DNA of 64,000 bases from Desulfotomaculum sp. (GCA_003513005.1 DOTD01000030.1:19589-83588); one strand, 5' to 3'; shown: positions 54,231-63,677, counted from the stretch's first letter. The notes: generated from the sequence alone by a model not told the origin. A program made the numbers and translations.

Positions 54231-55109
54231 CTAGTAAACTTGCGCGGCAAGGAACTCCTGCAGTGACTTGAGCATTATTTCTACAGGGGCCTGCACACCT
54301 GTCCAATGTTCGAAAGCAAGCACTCCCTGGTAGAGAAGCATTCCTATTCCATTAGTTACTTTAACTCCTTCAGTTAAGCTTGCGTTCTTTAAAAATTTTG
54401 TAATAGGAGGATTATAAACTAAATCACAGATAACCTGACCCGGCTGAAGGTATTCAAAAGGAAAATCCAGGCAGGTTTCTGCGTTGGGATACATGCCTAA
54501 AGGCGTCGCCTGGATAATCAAATCAGCCCTTTTAACAGATTCTTTGAATTCCGGCGTGGTCCAGTGCACAGTATCAGCCTTCTTTACCGGAGTCTGCCCG
54601 GTTAATAGATGCGCAAGCTCAACGGCTCTTTCTGGCTTCCGGTTGGCTATGGTTATTAACAATGCCCCCGACATGGCAAGTTCAACAGCGATGGACCGGG
54701 CAGCGCCTCCGGCGCCTAAGATTAGCACAGTTTTCCCCGCAGGTAAAAAATCTGCTTCTTCTTTTAAGGAACGCAAAAGGCCGGCTCCATCGGTGTTATG
54801 GCCATACAGTTTTCCTTTTTTATTGACAATGGTGTTTACGGCGCCTGCTATTTTAGCCCCGGGTGTTAGCTGATCAATGTAGCGGCATACTTTTTCTTTG
54901 TGGGGTATTGTAATGTTTACGCCGGCTATTCCCAGCGATATAACCGCCTTGGCTGCGTTCTCCAGTTCTTCAGGCGCAACACAATATGGAACATAAACAA
55001 AATCAAGCCCTAAAAAAGAAAAGGCCGCATTATGCATGACCGGTGAAAATGAGTGTTCGACAGGATAGCCAAAAATTCCACAAACATGCGTTGCGCCGCT
55101 TATTAACAA
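54231..55109 (-). CDS. aroE: Shikimate dehydrogenase
   Basis: NADPH-dependent reduction of 3-dehydroshikimate, step 4 of the pathway. 292 residues. Substrate site: YPVEHSFSPVMHNAAF and VNITIPHKEKV with the catalytic lysine; cofactor site: VLILGAGGAARSIAVELA; NTDGAG is conserved. First aro gene of the operon, 43-61 bp before aroC depending on its start. Confidence 0.97.
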   Translation of the reverse strand: MLISGATHVCGIFGYPVEHSFSPVMHNAAFSFLGLDFVYVPYCVAPEELENAAKAVISLGIAGVNITIPHKEKVCRYIDQLTPGAKIAGAVNTIVNKKGKLYGHNTDGAGLLRSLKEEADFLPAGKTVLILGAGGAARSIAVELAMSGALLITIANRKPERAVELAHLLTGQTPVKKADTVHWTTPEFKESVKRADLIIQATPLGMYPNAETCLDFPFEYLQPGQVICDLVYNPPITKFLKNASLTEGVKVTNGIGMLLYQGVLAFEHWTGVQAPVEIMLKSLQEFLAAQVY

Positions 55110-55137
55110 TAGAATAAAAACCCCATTTCTGGAAACT

Positions 55138-55668
55138 CTATTTATGCTGGTATTCAGAGTATATAGGCTGTTTCTTAAATAAATTCAGGACAAGTTTCTC
55201 CAACTGCCGGCTGATCAGACGTGTAGCCCAAAACTCTTTTCCATTCATAGGCGTCACAAGTATAGTAAACATACCCAGCCTGTTGCCGCCAAGAATATCT
55301 GTGAAGATCTGATCTCCTACCACTGCTGTTTGTTCGGGATAAGTTCCCAGCAGACCAAGCGCCTGTCGGAAAGGTTTGCGGCGCGGCTTTATCGCGTAAC
55401 AGATTGCGGGTAAATCCAATTCTCCGGCAAGTTTAGAAACACGTTTGGCATTGTTGTTAGAAATGATACATGCCTTGAAATTGCGGTTGCGTATTTCTTT
55501 AAGCCAACTGCATACTTCTGCTGAAAATACATCCGTATTTCGCGGTATGATTGTATTGTCAAGGTCAAAAAGGATACCCCGGATTCCTGCCTTATAAAGA
55601 TCATTTACGTTAATATCAAACAACGAAGAGACATAAAGCTTGGGATATAACAACTTGAATATAGACAA
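55138..55668 (-). CDS. yqeG: YqeG-family HAD phosphatase
   Basis: 176 residues. HAD subfamily IIIA, related to mitochondrial Gep4-type phosphatidylglycerophosphatases; the bacterial substrate is not settled. Motif I LFDLDNTI, IISNNNAKRV, and VVGDQIFTDILGGNRLGM. Starts MSIFKLLYPKLYVSSL as in Bacillus YqeG, where it also precedes aroE-related genes (yqeG-yqeH-aroE). Here yqeH is absent. Confidence 0.9.
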   Translation of the reverse strand: MSIFKLLYPKLYVSSLFDINVNDLYKAGIRGILFDLDNTIIPRNTDVFSAEVCSWLKEIRNRNFKACIISNNNAKRVSKLAGELDLPAICYAIKPRRKPFRQALGLLGTYPEQTAVVGDQIFTDILGGNRLGMFTILVTPMNGKEFWATRLISRQLEKLVLNLFKKQPIYSEYQHK

Positions 55669-55674
55669 ATCAAT

Positions 55675-56292
55675 CTATACTCCCAATATTTTTTTAGCCT
55701 TATTTAAATCCATGGGTGTATTTATGTTAAAGAAAACCTTGGAATCGGCAAACCGATTTATTTCCTCACGATCAATAAACTTTACTCTCAGGTACGGCCA
55801 AATGGAAGCAGCCTTCAATTCGCCTTTGTTCAGGCTGGATTCGATGACAGGCAGACAACTCTTCCTGTAAAGAGCGTGCAGCGGTTCTGAATAGTTATTT
55901 ATTCTAGGTATAACTATGTCTGAACTCTGATCACCGCTTTTAAGAATATGCTCTACAAGTTTTGGTTCGATAAAAGGCATATCACAGGCAACTACAAAAA
56001 CAAACTCGCAGGATGCCGCTTTCAGCGCCGCATGAATTCCTCCGAGAGGCCCGCAATTCTTATAGATATCGGGAACCATGGAAATTTTAAGGTGAGCGTA
56101 TGATTCTGCCTCGTTAGTTATAAGGATTATTTCCTGAAAAAAAGGCCTGATCTTATTTATTGTAATTTCCACAAGGCTGTTTATGCCTATATTAATCAAG
56201 GCCTTATTGTTGCCCATCCGTATGCTTTTTCCACCGGCAAGAACCGCCGCGCTTACTGGCTGCAAAGATAATTCCCACTTTCGTCGGCGCAT
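55675..56292 (-). CDS. mobA: Molybdenum cofactor guanylyltransferase (MobA-like)
   Basis: Transfers GMP to molybdopterin-molybdenum to form the bis-MGD cofactor. 205 residues. GTP-binding AAVLAGGKSIRMGNNKAL near residue 15, CGPLGGIHAALKA and the magnesium-binding VVACDMPFIEP. It ends 6 bp before yqeG starts, so a molybdenum cofactor gene heads the yqeG-aro operon. A related nucleotidyltransferase with another substrate cannot be ruled out. Confidence 0.85.
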   Translation of the reverse strand: MRRRKWELSLQPVSAAVLAGGKSIRMGNNKALINIGINSLVEITINKIRPFFQEIILITNEAESYAHLKISMVPDIYKNCGPLGGIHAALKAASCEFVFVVACDMPFIEPKLVEHILKSGDQSSDIVIPRINNYSEPLHALYRKSCLPVIESSLNKGELKAASIWPYLRVKFIDREEINRFADSKVFFNINTPMDLNKAKKILGV

Positions 56293-56368
56293 ATGTTAGG
56301 CCTGCTCCAGGAAATTATCCTTCCAGCTGAAAGTGCACATTTATAACAATACTGCGCCTTTAAAAAAA

Positions 56369-57463
56369 TTAATCAAGATAATCCTTTAACTTCTTGCTCC
56401 GGCTGGGATGGCGAAGTTTCCGCAGGGTCTTGGCTTCTATCTGGCGAATTCTTTCTCTGGTTACGCCAAATCTTTGCCCGACTTCTTCAAGCGTGCGCGC
56501 CCGGCCGTCATCCAGCCCAAACCGCAAGCGCAACACCTTTTGTTCCCTGTCGGTTAAAGTCGTTAAAACCTCATCCAGTTGTTCCCTTAACATTGTAAAG
56601 GACGCTTCCTCAGCAGGCGCTCGCGCTTCCTGATCTTCTATAAAATCGCCAAGATGCGAATCTTCTTCTTCCCCTATCGGAGTCTCCAAAGAAACAGGTT
56701 CCTGGGCTATCTTCAAAATATCCCTTACTTTTTCCTCCGATATATTCATTTCCAGGGCGATCTCTTCCGGCGTTGGTTCTCTGCCCAGCTCCTGCAAAAG
56801 CTGCCGGGATACCCTGACCAGCTTATTTATAGTTTCAACCATATGTACCGGGATCCGTATAGTCCTTGCTTGATCGGCTATGGCTCTGGTAATAGCCTGA
56901 CGAATCCACCAGGTTGCGTAGGTGCTGAATTTATAACCTTTCCTGTAGTCGAATTTTTCAACTGCTTTTATTAAACCCATATTTCCTTCCTGGATCAGAT
57001 CAAGGAAGAGCATTCCCCGCCCCACATAACGTTTGGCGATGCTCACGACCAGACGCAGGTTCGCCTCTGCAAGACGTCTTTTAGATTCCTCATCACCATT
57101 CTCCATACGCTTTGCCAGTTCGACTTCTTCCTCCGGGGCCAGTAAGGGAACTCTTCCAATCTCTTTGAGGTACATACGTACAGGATCATCTATGCTTACA
57201 CCCTCCGGAACACTCAAATCAACCTCGACTTCTTCAGGCGAATTATCTAAAGAAGCAGGATTGCTTACGGGTTCAAGTTCCGGCGTTTCAGGTATTACTT
57301 CAATACCCATGCCGGCCAGCTTTTCATACACATCATCTATCTGCTCGGGTGTAAGATCGGCTCCCTGCAAACCATCCATAATCTCGGTGTAGGTAAGTAC
57401 CCCTCTCTTTCTGCCTTCCTCAATTAGTTCCTTGATGCTGTCTATTTTAATTTCGTTCCTCAT
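56369..57463 (-). CDS. rpoD: Primary RNA polymerase sigma factor
   Basis: SigA/RpoD, 364 residues. Region 1.1 (about 1-70), region 1.2 DPVRMYLKEIGRVPLL, region 2 with FDYRKGYKFSTYATWWIRQA, region 3 IRIPVHMVETINKL, region 4 helix-turn-helix EEVGQRFGVTRERIRQIEAK. The ATG overlaps the dnaG stop by 4 bp, a translational coupling. Confidence 0.98.
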   Translation of the reverse strand: MRNEIKIDSIKELIEEGRKRGVLTYTEIMDGLQGADLTPEQIDDVYEKLAGMGIEVIPETPELEPVSNPASLDNSPEEVEVDLSVPEGVSIDDPVRMYLKEIGRVPLLAPEEEVELAKRMENGDEESKRRLAEANLRLVVSIAKRYVGRGMLFLDLIQEGNMGLIKAVEKFDYRKGYKFSTYATWWIRQAITRAIADQARTIRIPVHMVETINKLVRVSRQLLQELGREPTPEEIALEMNISEEKVRDILKIAQEPVSLETPIGEEEDSHLGDFIEDQEARAPAEEASFTMLREQLDEVLTTLTDREQKVLRLRFGLDDGRARTLEEVGQRFGVTRERIRQIEAKTLRKLRHPSRSKKLKDYLD

Positions 57464-59250
57464 ACTGCTCTTTCCCCCTCTCTTGAGCGGGCCGAAATTT
57501 CCCTGTCAACCTCTATGAGTTCCTGAAGCTCTTTTAATATAGCTGCCGTTCGCTGACTGTCCTGAGCTTTTTCCGCCCTTGTAAGTTCCTGCAAAAGTTG
57601 AACCCTTTTTAACTTTCTTTCGTTAGCTTTTAACGCTGTTATCAGATCCCTCAAAACGTCCCTGCCCTGTGTCTTTACGGGCGTATCTATCAACAGCCTG
57701 CTTAATACAGTACATTCCTGATCGTTAAGTCTGCTCATTAAATCTGCCGGATTTAACTCCCGGTTTTGATTAATCAAGAAATAAATCTTATTTAATGTCG
57801 GATCTTTCAAGAACTGCTCCCCTAACTCCTCTTTTACAACAGGTAAGTATTCAGGCTCATGTAAAATTATGCTCAATATTTGCTGCTCGGCATTTTCCCG
57901 GACATTTAATTGTCCTTGTAGTATATTATGCGTTTTTTTAGCAATTTTATCCGGAATTGGCCATTTTTTTCGCTGGTTTGTCTGATATCTCCCAAGCTCG
58001 CTTATAACTGCTTCCCAGCTTAAGTTGAGATAGGAAGCTACCGTTCTGACACCCTCTTCCTGATCTGCCGCACTATCCATTACTGCTATATTGTGAATAA
58101 CCTTATCGAGAATCTGCCTTGTGTCTTGATCAGCAAGGCTTGCCTGACGAAGTTTATATTCCAGTAACGTTTCACTCTTATTAAGGAGTTCCTCCCAACC
58201 CTGCCTGCCGTTCATCCTGATATAATCATCAGGATCTTTCCCCTGCGGGATACTTATTACCCGGACACGACCGCCCAACTCCTGAAGAAGATCCAAACCA
58301 CGCAGGGTTGCATTTACACCTGCAGTATCTGCGTCATAAGCAATAACAACTTCTTTGGTGTAACGGAGAAGCATTCTGCATTGCCCATCCGTCAGGCTTG
58401 TTCCCAAAGAAGCAACCGCCCCGGAAAAACCATATTGGTGGGCTGTTATTACATCCATATAACCTTCCATGACAATAGCAGGTCCGTTTTGCAAAGCCTG
58501 CCTGGCAAGATTTAACCCATATAGGACTTGCCCCTTGCTGAAAACCGGAGTCTGAGATGAGTTTAAATATTTCGGCAGACTTTGACCCATCGTCCTTCCG
58601 CCAAAGCCTGTCACCTGTCCCTGTATATTAAAAATAGGAAATATTACCCGTCCGTAAAACCGGTTATGCAGGCCTCTGTCCCCCTGGACAGCCAGACCCA
58701 GTTCGATCAGTTCCCCGGGAAGGCACCCTTTGTTTTGCAGATTATCCACCAGATCAGTCCAATTCTCCGGCGCATAACCCAGTTGAAAAAGCTCTTGAGC
58801 CTTTTCTTCCAGTCCTCTGTTTTTAAAATATTCCCTGGCCTGTCTGCCTTCCTGCCTGTTGATCAGGATATTCCTATAGAAGTCCTTGGCCAGTTTATTT
58901 ATTTCGAAGAAACGTTCCTGACTTCTTTTTTTTTCTATCCTGCCCCATTCGGTAACGGGCAGAGATACTCCTGCTTTTTCAGCCAGCCGCCTTACAGCTT
59001 CCGGAAAGGTTAGCCCTTCAGAAAGCATGATAAACTTAAAAATATCACCTCCCACACCGCAGCCGAAACAATGAAAAATTTGTTTTCCGCTGCTGACCGT
59101 AAAGGACGGCGTTTTCTCCTGATGAAAAGGGCAGAGACCGACATAATCCTTGCCTTTTTTCTCAAGACGTATATATTCACCGATTAATTCAGTAATTTCA
59201 ACATGTTGGCGGATGGTTTCAACCGTGTCATCTTTTAGATAGTTCTCCAT
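57460..59250 (-). CDS. dnaG: DNA primase
   Basis: Synthesises RNA primers at the replication fork. 596 residues from the ATG at 59250 (AAAGGTGAT upstream). Zinc domain with Cys40, His43, Cys61 and Cys64 (CPFHQEKTPSF, CFGCG), catalytic TOPRIM domain with VMEGYMDVI and AYDADTAGVNA, and a C-terminal helicase-binding domain. The frame is open 10 codons upstream without support. Followed by rpoD with a 4-bp overlap; rpsU is not part of this version of the macromolecular synthesis operon. Confidence 0.97.
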   Translation of the reverse strand: MENYLKDDTVETIRQHVEITELIGEYIRLEKKGKDYVGLCPFHQEKTPSFTVSSGKQIFHCFGCGVGGDIFKFIMLSEGLTFPEAVRRLAEKAGVSLPVTEWGRIEKKRSQERFFEINKLAKDFYRNILINRQEGRQAREYFKNRGLEEKAQELFQLGYAPENWTDLVDNLQNKGCLPGELIELGLAVQGDRGLHNRFYGRVIFPIFNIQGQVTGFGGRTMGQSLPKYLNSSQTPVFSKGQVLYGLNLARQALQNGPAIVMEGYMDVITAHQYGFSGAVASLGTSLTDGQCRMLLRYTKEVVIAYDADTAGVNATLRGLDLLQELGGRVRVISIPQGKDPDDYIRMNGRQGWEELLNKSETLLEYKLRQASLADQDTRQILDKVIHNIAVMDSAADQEEGVRTVASYLNLSWEAVISELGRYQTNQRKKWPIPDKIAKKTHNILQGQLNVRENAEQQILSIILHEPEYLPVVKEELGEQFLKDPTLNKIYFLINQNRELNPADLMSRLNDQECTVLSRLLIDTPVKTQGRDVLRDLITALKANERKLKRVQLLQELTRAEKAQDSQRTAAILKELQELIEVDREISARSREGERAV

Positions 59251-59394
59251 TACACAATCACCTTTGGAGACGTTTTTCACAAAATTCCCAAGATGCCGGC
59301 TCCAACAGCATTTAGTTATCTTACTTAACTATTCGCTATTTTTATGATATTTCCTTCCCTATTCTACAATTTTTTGTCTAATACGCTTTTAGAA

Positions 59395-60393
59395 TTAAAC
59401 AGGGAAAGGGCTGGGAATAAATAACCTTGTAAATTGTAAAACCGCATACCTGTCAGTCATCCCTGCTATGTAATCACAAACAACTCTGTCTGCACCAAGT
59501 TCTTGTGCCTTTTGTCTGTGTTCATCAGGCAGATAGTGGGGATTATCTGTTAAATACTTAAAAATGTATTGGACCACATGAATCGCCTTTTTTTCTTCTT
59601 TTTTTGCCTCCGATCCAATATATACCCTGTCAAAAAGGAAAGCTCTGAGCTCATCCATGCTCTGTTGGATCTCACTGCTTAAAGCAATTGCAGGTTTTTC
59701 CCAGCTTGATCCAATTAGATCGGCCACAAGGCAATTTATACGCTCGCGGTGTGTATATCCCAATCTTCGTAGACAATTCACAGGCAAATCAGAAACTGAA
59801 AGAATACCTCCCCTGATTGCATCGTCAATATCGTGATTTATGTAAGCTATGCGGTCACAAATCCTGACGACCTGACCCTCCAGGGTAACAGGCGCTATGC
59901 TTCCCGTATGATTTAAAATCCCGTCCCTGACCTCCCAGGTAAGGTTAAGGCCAGTTCCGCCTTCCAGACTGTCAACCACCCTCAGACTTTGTTCATTATG
60001 TTTAAAACCTTCCCGGAAAACTCCGTTAAGCGCCTCCTCGCCAATATGGCCAAAAGGCGTATGTCCCAGATCATGCCCGAGAGAAATTGCTTCGGTCAGG
60101 TCCTCATTGAGCAGTAATGCTTTGGCTACCGTACGCGCAATCTGCGATACTTCCAAAGTATGAGTCAGCCTTGTACGGTAATGATCTCCTTCAGGAATAA
60201 TAAAGACTTGTGTTTTCCCCTTCAATCTTCGAAAACTTTTTGAATGGATAATACGATCACGATCCCGCTGAAAATCGGTCCGTACACTGCAGGGCCGCTC
60301 ATTATAAAGCCTCCCTTTGCTTAAACGGCTTCGTGAAGCATAAGGCGAAAGATACTTTTCTTCCAGATCCTCCGTACGCAGCCTTATTTCCAA
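59395..60393 (-). CDS. dgt: dGTP triphosphohydrolase-like HD-domain protein
   Basis: HD-domain deoxynucleoside triphosphate triphosphohydrolase family, 332 residues from the TTG at 60393 behind GAGAGGG; the frame is open to a GTG ten codons upstream. Metal ligands: His in RLTHTLEVSQI, His-Asp in SLGHDLGHTPFGH, later Asp in CDRIAYINHDIDDA. Located upstream of dnaG, a common arrangement in Firmicutes. Confidence 0.92.
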   Translation of the reverse strand: MEIRLRTEDLEEKYLSPYASRSRLSKGRLYNERPCSVRTDFQRDRDRIIHSKSFRRLKGKTQVFIIPEGDHYRTRLTHTLEVSQIARTVAKALLLNEDLTEAISLGHDLGHTPFGHIGEEALNGVFREGFKHNEQSLRVVDSLEGGTGLNLTWEVRDGILNHTGSIAPVTLEGQVVRICDRIAYINHDIDDAIRGGILSVSDLPVNCLRRLGYTHRERINCLVADLIGSSWEKPAIALSSEIQQSMDELRAFLFDRVYIGSEAKKEEKKAIHVVQYIFKYLTDNPHYLPDEHRQKAQELGADRVVCDYIAGMTDRYAVLQFTRLFIPSPFPV

Positions 60394-60608
60394 AGTTCTA
60401 CCCTCTCTAACGGTTAAAAACACCCCCGGAATATAAAAAACCGGAGGCTATACTTTTCTTATAGTAATAATACGTTGTTAGTTATCTATCTTCCTCCCTG
60501 TTATAAAAAATATTTACCAACAGATTTACTTTACTTGTGACAAACCTTATAAAAAAACTGATTGGACAAAACAGGTTTTATTTAGTATTTTTTAAAGGGG
60601 GATAAAAT

Positions 60609-61856
60609 ATGGAACATATCATTTTGCCAAAGGGAAATTATTACCTTCTGTCAGGCGCGTTAATCGGCAAAGACGGAAAATTAGAAGGCAGTAACATTCT
60701 TATACATATTCGGAACAGGACTATTAAAGATTTATATGGCCCAGTCACTTCTGAACAAACTTCTTCCTTTTCCGGCGAAAACAAGGAACGTAGAAATCTT
60801 TTGCGCGCGATAAGCGAAATCACTAAAGAAGAAGCCCCCGAAGATTCTTCTTTCCTCGACTGTTCGGCTTTTACTGTAATGCCTGGTTTGGTTGACTGTC
60901 ACGTCCACCTTGCGTTTGACGGTATAGACGATGAAAAGGCAAAGGCCGGGTGGAACGATCCTGAAAGCGTTCAGTCTTTGGCGGCTTCGAGGTTTGAAAG
61001 CCTTATTTCAAATGGCGTCATGACTGTCCGGGACGGCGGTGACCAGGCGGGAATTAACCTGCTGTTAAGAAAAATAACACAGGAGAAAGAAATACCCGGT
61101 CCATTAATAACTGCCACGGGAAATGCCCTGCGCAGGCGAAACAGCTACGGATCCCTCCTGGGCGAGGCTGGCGATGAAGATAATGTCGCAAGGCTCGCCC
61201 GTGCAGGAGTCGATCAGATTAAGGTTGTTACTTCAGGCCTGGTAAGCATAAAAGAATACGGCAGGATAGGGCCCATACATTTCCCTTTCGAGGATTTGCA
61301 AATCATTGTTAACAAAGCGCACTCCCTGGGCCTTAAGGTTATGGCCCATGCAGACTCGGACTTGGCGGTTGATATGTCCTTAAGATCGGGAATCGACTTC
61401 ATAGAGCACGGTTATCATCTCAGCCGTGAATCCTTGTTAAGAATGGCTGAACTCCAAAGGTGCTGGACACCGACACTTATGCCTGTTTATATCCGGACAA
61501 CTGTCTCCGGTGTTAATCCGGAATACAAAAGTATAGCCGAAAGGATATACCGCCGGCACCAGGAGATGATCAAACAGGCTTTTGACCTGGGAATAACTGT
61601 CGGAGTGGGCACTGATTCCGGGTCACCGTCGATAAAACACGGGGAACTTTATTACAGGGAACTTGAGCTGTATAGTGAAGCGGGGCTGTCAACCGGACAA
61701 ATCATCAAGGCGGCTACAACAAACGGGTCATTTATTACCGGAACTAGCCCTGGGATTCAAAAAGGCCATCCGTCAAATCTCCTAGTCCTGGAGGAAAATC
61801 CTCTCCAAAAAGGCATTTCTGCCTTAAAGAAAATAAAATATACTCTGCACGGGTAA
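60609..61856 (+). CDS. Amidohydrolase family protein (imidazolonepropionase-like)
   Basis: 415 residues. Metal-dependent (beta/alpha)8 amidohydrolase: metal-binding DCHVHLAF (near residue 97), a lysine in DQIKVVTSG, His in KVMAHADSD, His in DFIEHGYHL and Asp in VGTDSGSPSIKHG. Resembles imidazolonepropionase-related and prolidase-like amidohydrolases; substrate unknown. An AAAGGGGG site lies before the ATG. Divergent from dgt. An odd feature is a long insert after the first beta-strands (residues about 40-80). Confidence 0.85.
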   Translation: MEHIILPKGNYYLLSGALIGKDGKLEGSNILIHIRNRTIKDLYGPVTSEQTSSFSGENKERRNLLRAISEITKEEAPEDSSFLDCSAFTVMPGLVDCHVHLAFDGIDDEKAKAGWNDPESVQSLAASRFESLISNGVMTVRDGGDQAGINLLLRKITQEKEIPGPLITATGNALRRRNSYGSLLGEAGDEDNVARLARAGVDQIKVVTSGLVSIKEYGRIGPIHFPFEDLQIIVNKAHSLGLKVMAHADSDLAVDMSLRSGIDFIEHGYHLSRESLLRMAELQRCWTPTLMPVYIRTTVSGVNPEYKSIAERIYRRHQEMIKQAFDLGITVGVGTDSGSPSIKHGELYYRELELYSEAGLSTGQIIKAATTNGSFITGTSPGIQKGHPSNLLVLEENPLQKGISALKKIKYTLHG

Positions 61857-61970
61857 ATATTTAGCAATCAGGACTACTTTTGTTTTGTACTCTGCTAAAT
61901 AATGATTGCATTTTTTCATGCTCCCATTGTATTTTATTTTTCTATTTCTGTGTCTCGTTTCTGGGGAGCA
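61857..61970. other. Gene-free spacer after the amidohydrolase gene
   Basis: AT-rich, no open frame or hairpin of note. Together with the RHS relic and the padR promoter region it makes up a 560-bp stretch without an intact gene. Confidence 0.5.
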
Positions 61971-62186
61971 TTATAACGTATCATTTACATTATCTATGAG
62001 ACCTGTTGGCCTTCCTGCACGGTCATAAGTCAGAGTATAACTGTTCCCTGCCTGGTCAGTCATCCAAATAAGTTTGTCTGTTTCATCATATGTATATCTA
62101 TAATATGTTCCATCGTCGAAAGTCTTTCTTGTAAGTCTGTTTGCGTTGTCATATGTAAAGGTAACACATTTGTTGGACTTTTTAGC
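61971..62186 (-). pseudogene. Relic of an RHS/YD-repeat protein gene
   Basis: Minus-strand translation in one frame, without a start codon, gives three YD repeats: FTYDNANRLTRKTFDDG, YTYDETDKL and LTYDRAGRPTG, ending at TAA (61971-61973). The frame is closed upstream at 62187-62189. RHS proteins are large secreted toxins or wall proteins with dozens of such repeats, so this is a fragment of about 65 codons. An overlapping frame (62060-62269) is open but has no family resemblance. Confidence 0.8.
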
Positions 62187-62297
62187 TTAGTAACAACATT
62201 GAAGACTTGAACGAACTTTAATGGACCAGGGACAGGATTGAAAGCAACAACAAGATCTGGTTCTACCATAAGACTTTAATTATAAAATTATTTTGTC

Positions 62298-62327
62298 TTG
62301 ACAAAAATAGATACATAATTCTATAAT
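62298..62327 (+). promoter_or_regulatory. SigA-type promoter of the padR-permease operon
   Basis: TTGACA (62298-62303), an 18-bp spacer, TATAAT (62322-62327): both hexamers match consensus. The -10 box is overlapped by the left arm of an inverted repeat. Confidence 0.9.
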
Positions 62328-62362
62328 GCAAATAGGGTATATGCATTATTCTTCTATGCATA
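62323..62362 (+). promoter_or_regulatory. Probable PadR operator
   Basis: Perfect 8-bp inverted repeat ATAATGCA (62323-62330) / TGCATTAT (62342-62349) with an 11-bp centre, covering the -10 box and the transcription start. A further palindrome TATGCATA follows at 62355-62362, next to the ribosome-binding site. PadR repressors bind such ATG(C/T)...(A/G)CAT sites at their own promoters. Confidence 0.7.
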
Positions 62363-62419
62363 GAGGAGGTATTTAAAATAAAATACGAATCACAAGAATA
62401 TTGGGCTTGTCTAATAAAA

Positions 62420-62719
62420 ATGAGCCTTTCCCGTTTCTTTATCTTACAAGTGCTTCACCGGCAGCCACTGCATGGTTATGAAATTACCAAACAGGTAGCC
62501 GGCCTTACTAATGGGTGCTGCGCTCCCACTGAAGGAAGCCTGTACCCTGTGTTAAAGGAATTCACTGATTCCGGATTAGTAGAGTTCAATACACAAGTGG
62601 TTTCCGGGCGTGAGCGAAAGGTTTATACCCTAACATCCTCAGGGGAACAAGCTTATCATGTTGCTGCCCAAGCCTGGAAAGAAGTAGCCAATTATATTCT
62701 TGAAGCTATAAAACAGTAA
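62420..62719 (+). CDS. PadR-family transcriptional repressor
   Basis: 99 residues from the first ATG. Winged-helix core: FFILQVLHRQPLHGYEITK, GSLYPVLKEFTDSGLVEF, GRERKVYTLTSSGEQAY. A vicinal cysteine pair Cys33-Cys34 precedes PTEGSLYP, where it could sense a metal(loid) or thiol-reactive ligand. The ATG lacks a nearby ribosome-binding site; the only consensus site (AGAGGAGGT, 62362-62370) is about 50 nt upstream and precedes an in-frame ATA at 62378 that would add 14 residues. It is followed by the permease gene after 22 bp. Confidence 0.88.
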   Translation: MSLSRFFILQVLHRQPLHGYEITKQVAGLTNGCCAPTEGSLYPVLKEFTDSGLVEFNTQVVSGRERKVYTLTSSGEQAYHVAAQAWKEVANYILEAIKQ

Positions 62720-62741
62720 TCACGCTATATAAATTACAAAA

Positions 62742-63677
62742 TTGGCGGTGTCTACAATATTTGAACTGAATAATTTAATTACTGCCGGAAAGTATTTTAT
62801 CCAAATCAGCGCTGAATTGTTGGCGTTATTTATTGGTATTTCCTTCCTCGTGGCTTTGCTCCAGGAATTTGTTACCGAGGAAACAATACGGCGTTATCTT
62901 ACAAGGCCAAAAAAATGGTTGGGCAATATCCTGGGCGCTATTTTAGGAGCTCTTACACCTTTTTGTTCCTGTTCAACTATTCCTATATTAGTTGGTTTGC
63001 TAAACGGCGGAGCGCCTTTTGGCGCTGCAATGTCCTTTCTTATTTCTTCACCTCTTCTAAACCCCGTTATTTTTACCTTATTTTTTGCTATGTTAGGATT
63101 GAAGTTAACTTTGCTTTATGCTGCAATTACTTTTATTGCCGCTGTGTTTATCGGAGCAATATGGGAGCGAATGGGCATGGCCAGCACATATAAGAATGTC
63201 CGTGTGCAATTCGGTTGCTGTGCGGAAACGGAAAAACAGAAAGGACCTTTAACAAACAAAGAAAAGGTAAAGCGTGCCGGCTTGCAGACATGGGGTTTAT
63301 TTCTACAAGTTGTTCCTTATCTAATTATAGGCGCTGGAATAGGTTCTTTTATTTATGGGTTTGTGCCGGAGCAATTTATCATAAAGGTTGCCGGACCGGG
63401 TAACCACTGGGCAATACCTGTCGTAGCTGTTATTGGAGTACCAATGTATATCCGGGTAGAAACCATGATCCCTATAGGTACAGTGTTACTATCAAAAGGA
63501 ATGAGTATAGGAGCATTAATGGCGCTGATAATTGGTGGAGCGGGGGCTGGTATTCCTGAAATAATTTTGTTGGCTTCAATCTTTAAACCAAAACTGGTGG
63601 CTGCTTTTATAGTAACGGTACTCGCTGTTGCCATCATAGCTGGTTATGTGTTCCAAATACTTCAACCAATTATTTAG
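62742..63677 (+). CDS. ArsP/DUF318-type permease
   Basis: 311 residues, about eight transmembrane segments in two halves. The signature TPFCSCSTIP (Cys75, Cys77) at the first half and GAGIPEIILL in the second are typical of the DUF318 (SO_0444/ArsP) group, known in some cases to export trivalent organoarsenicals or metals. The central cytoplasmic loop has another Cys pair (159-160, GCCAET). Starts TTG at 62742 or GTG at 62748; no clear ribosome-binding site, so coupling to padR is likely. Substrate not known. Confidence 0.88.
   Translation: MAVSTIFELNNLITAGKYFIQISAELLALFIGISFLVALLQEFVTEETIRRYLTRPKKWLGNILGAILGALTPFCSCSTIPILVGLLNGGAPFGAAMSFLISSPLLNPVIFTLFFAMLGLKLTLLYAAITFIAAVFIGAIWERMGMASTYKNVRVQFGCCAETEKQKGPLTNKEKVKRAGLQTWGLFLQVVPYLIIGAGIGSFIYGFVPEQFIIKVAGPGNHWAIPVVAVIGVPMYIRVETMIPIGTVLLSKGMSIGALMALIIGGAGAGIPEIILLASIFKPKLVAAFIVTVLAVAIIAGYVFQILQPII

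Noticed and set aside
62060..62269. 69-codon minus-strand open frame
   Set aside because: Overlaps the RHS relic in another frame; no family resemblance and no ribosome-binding site.
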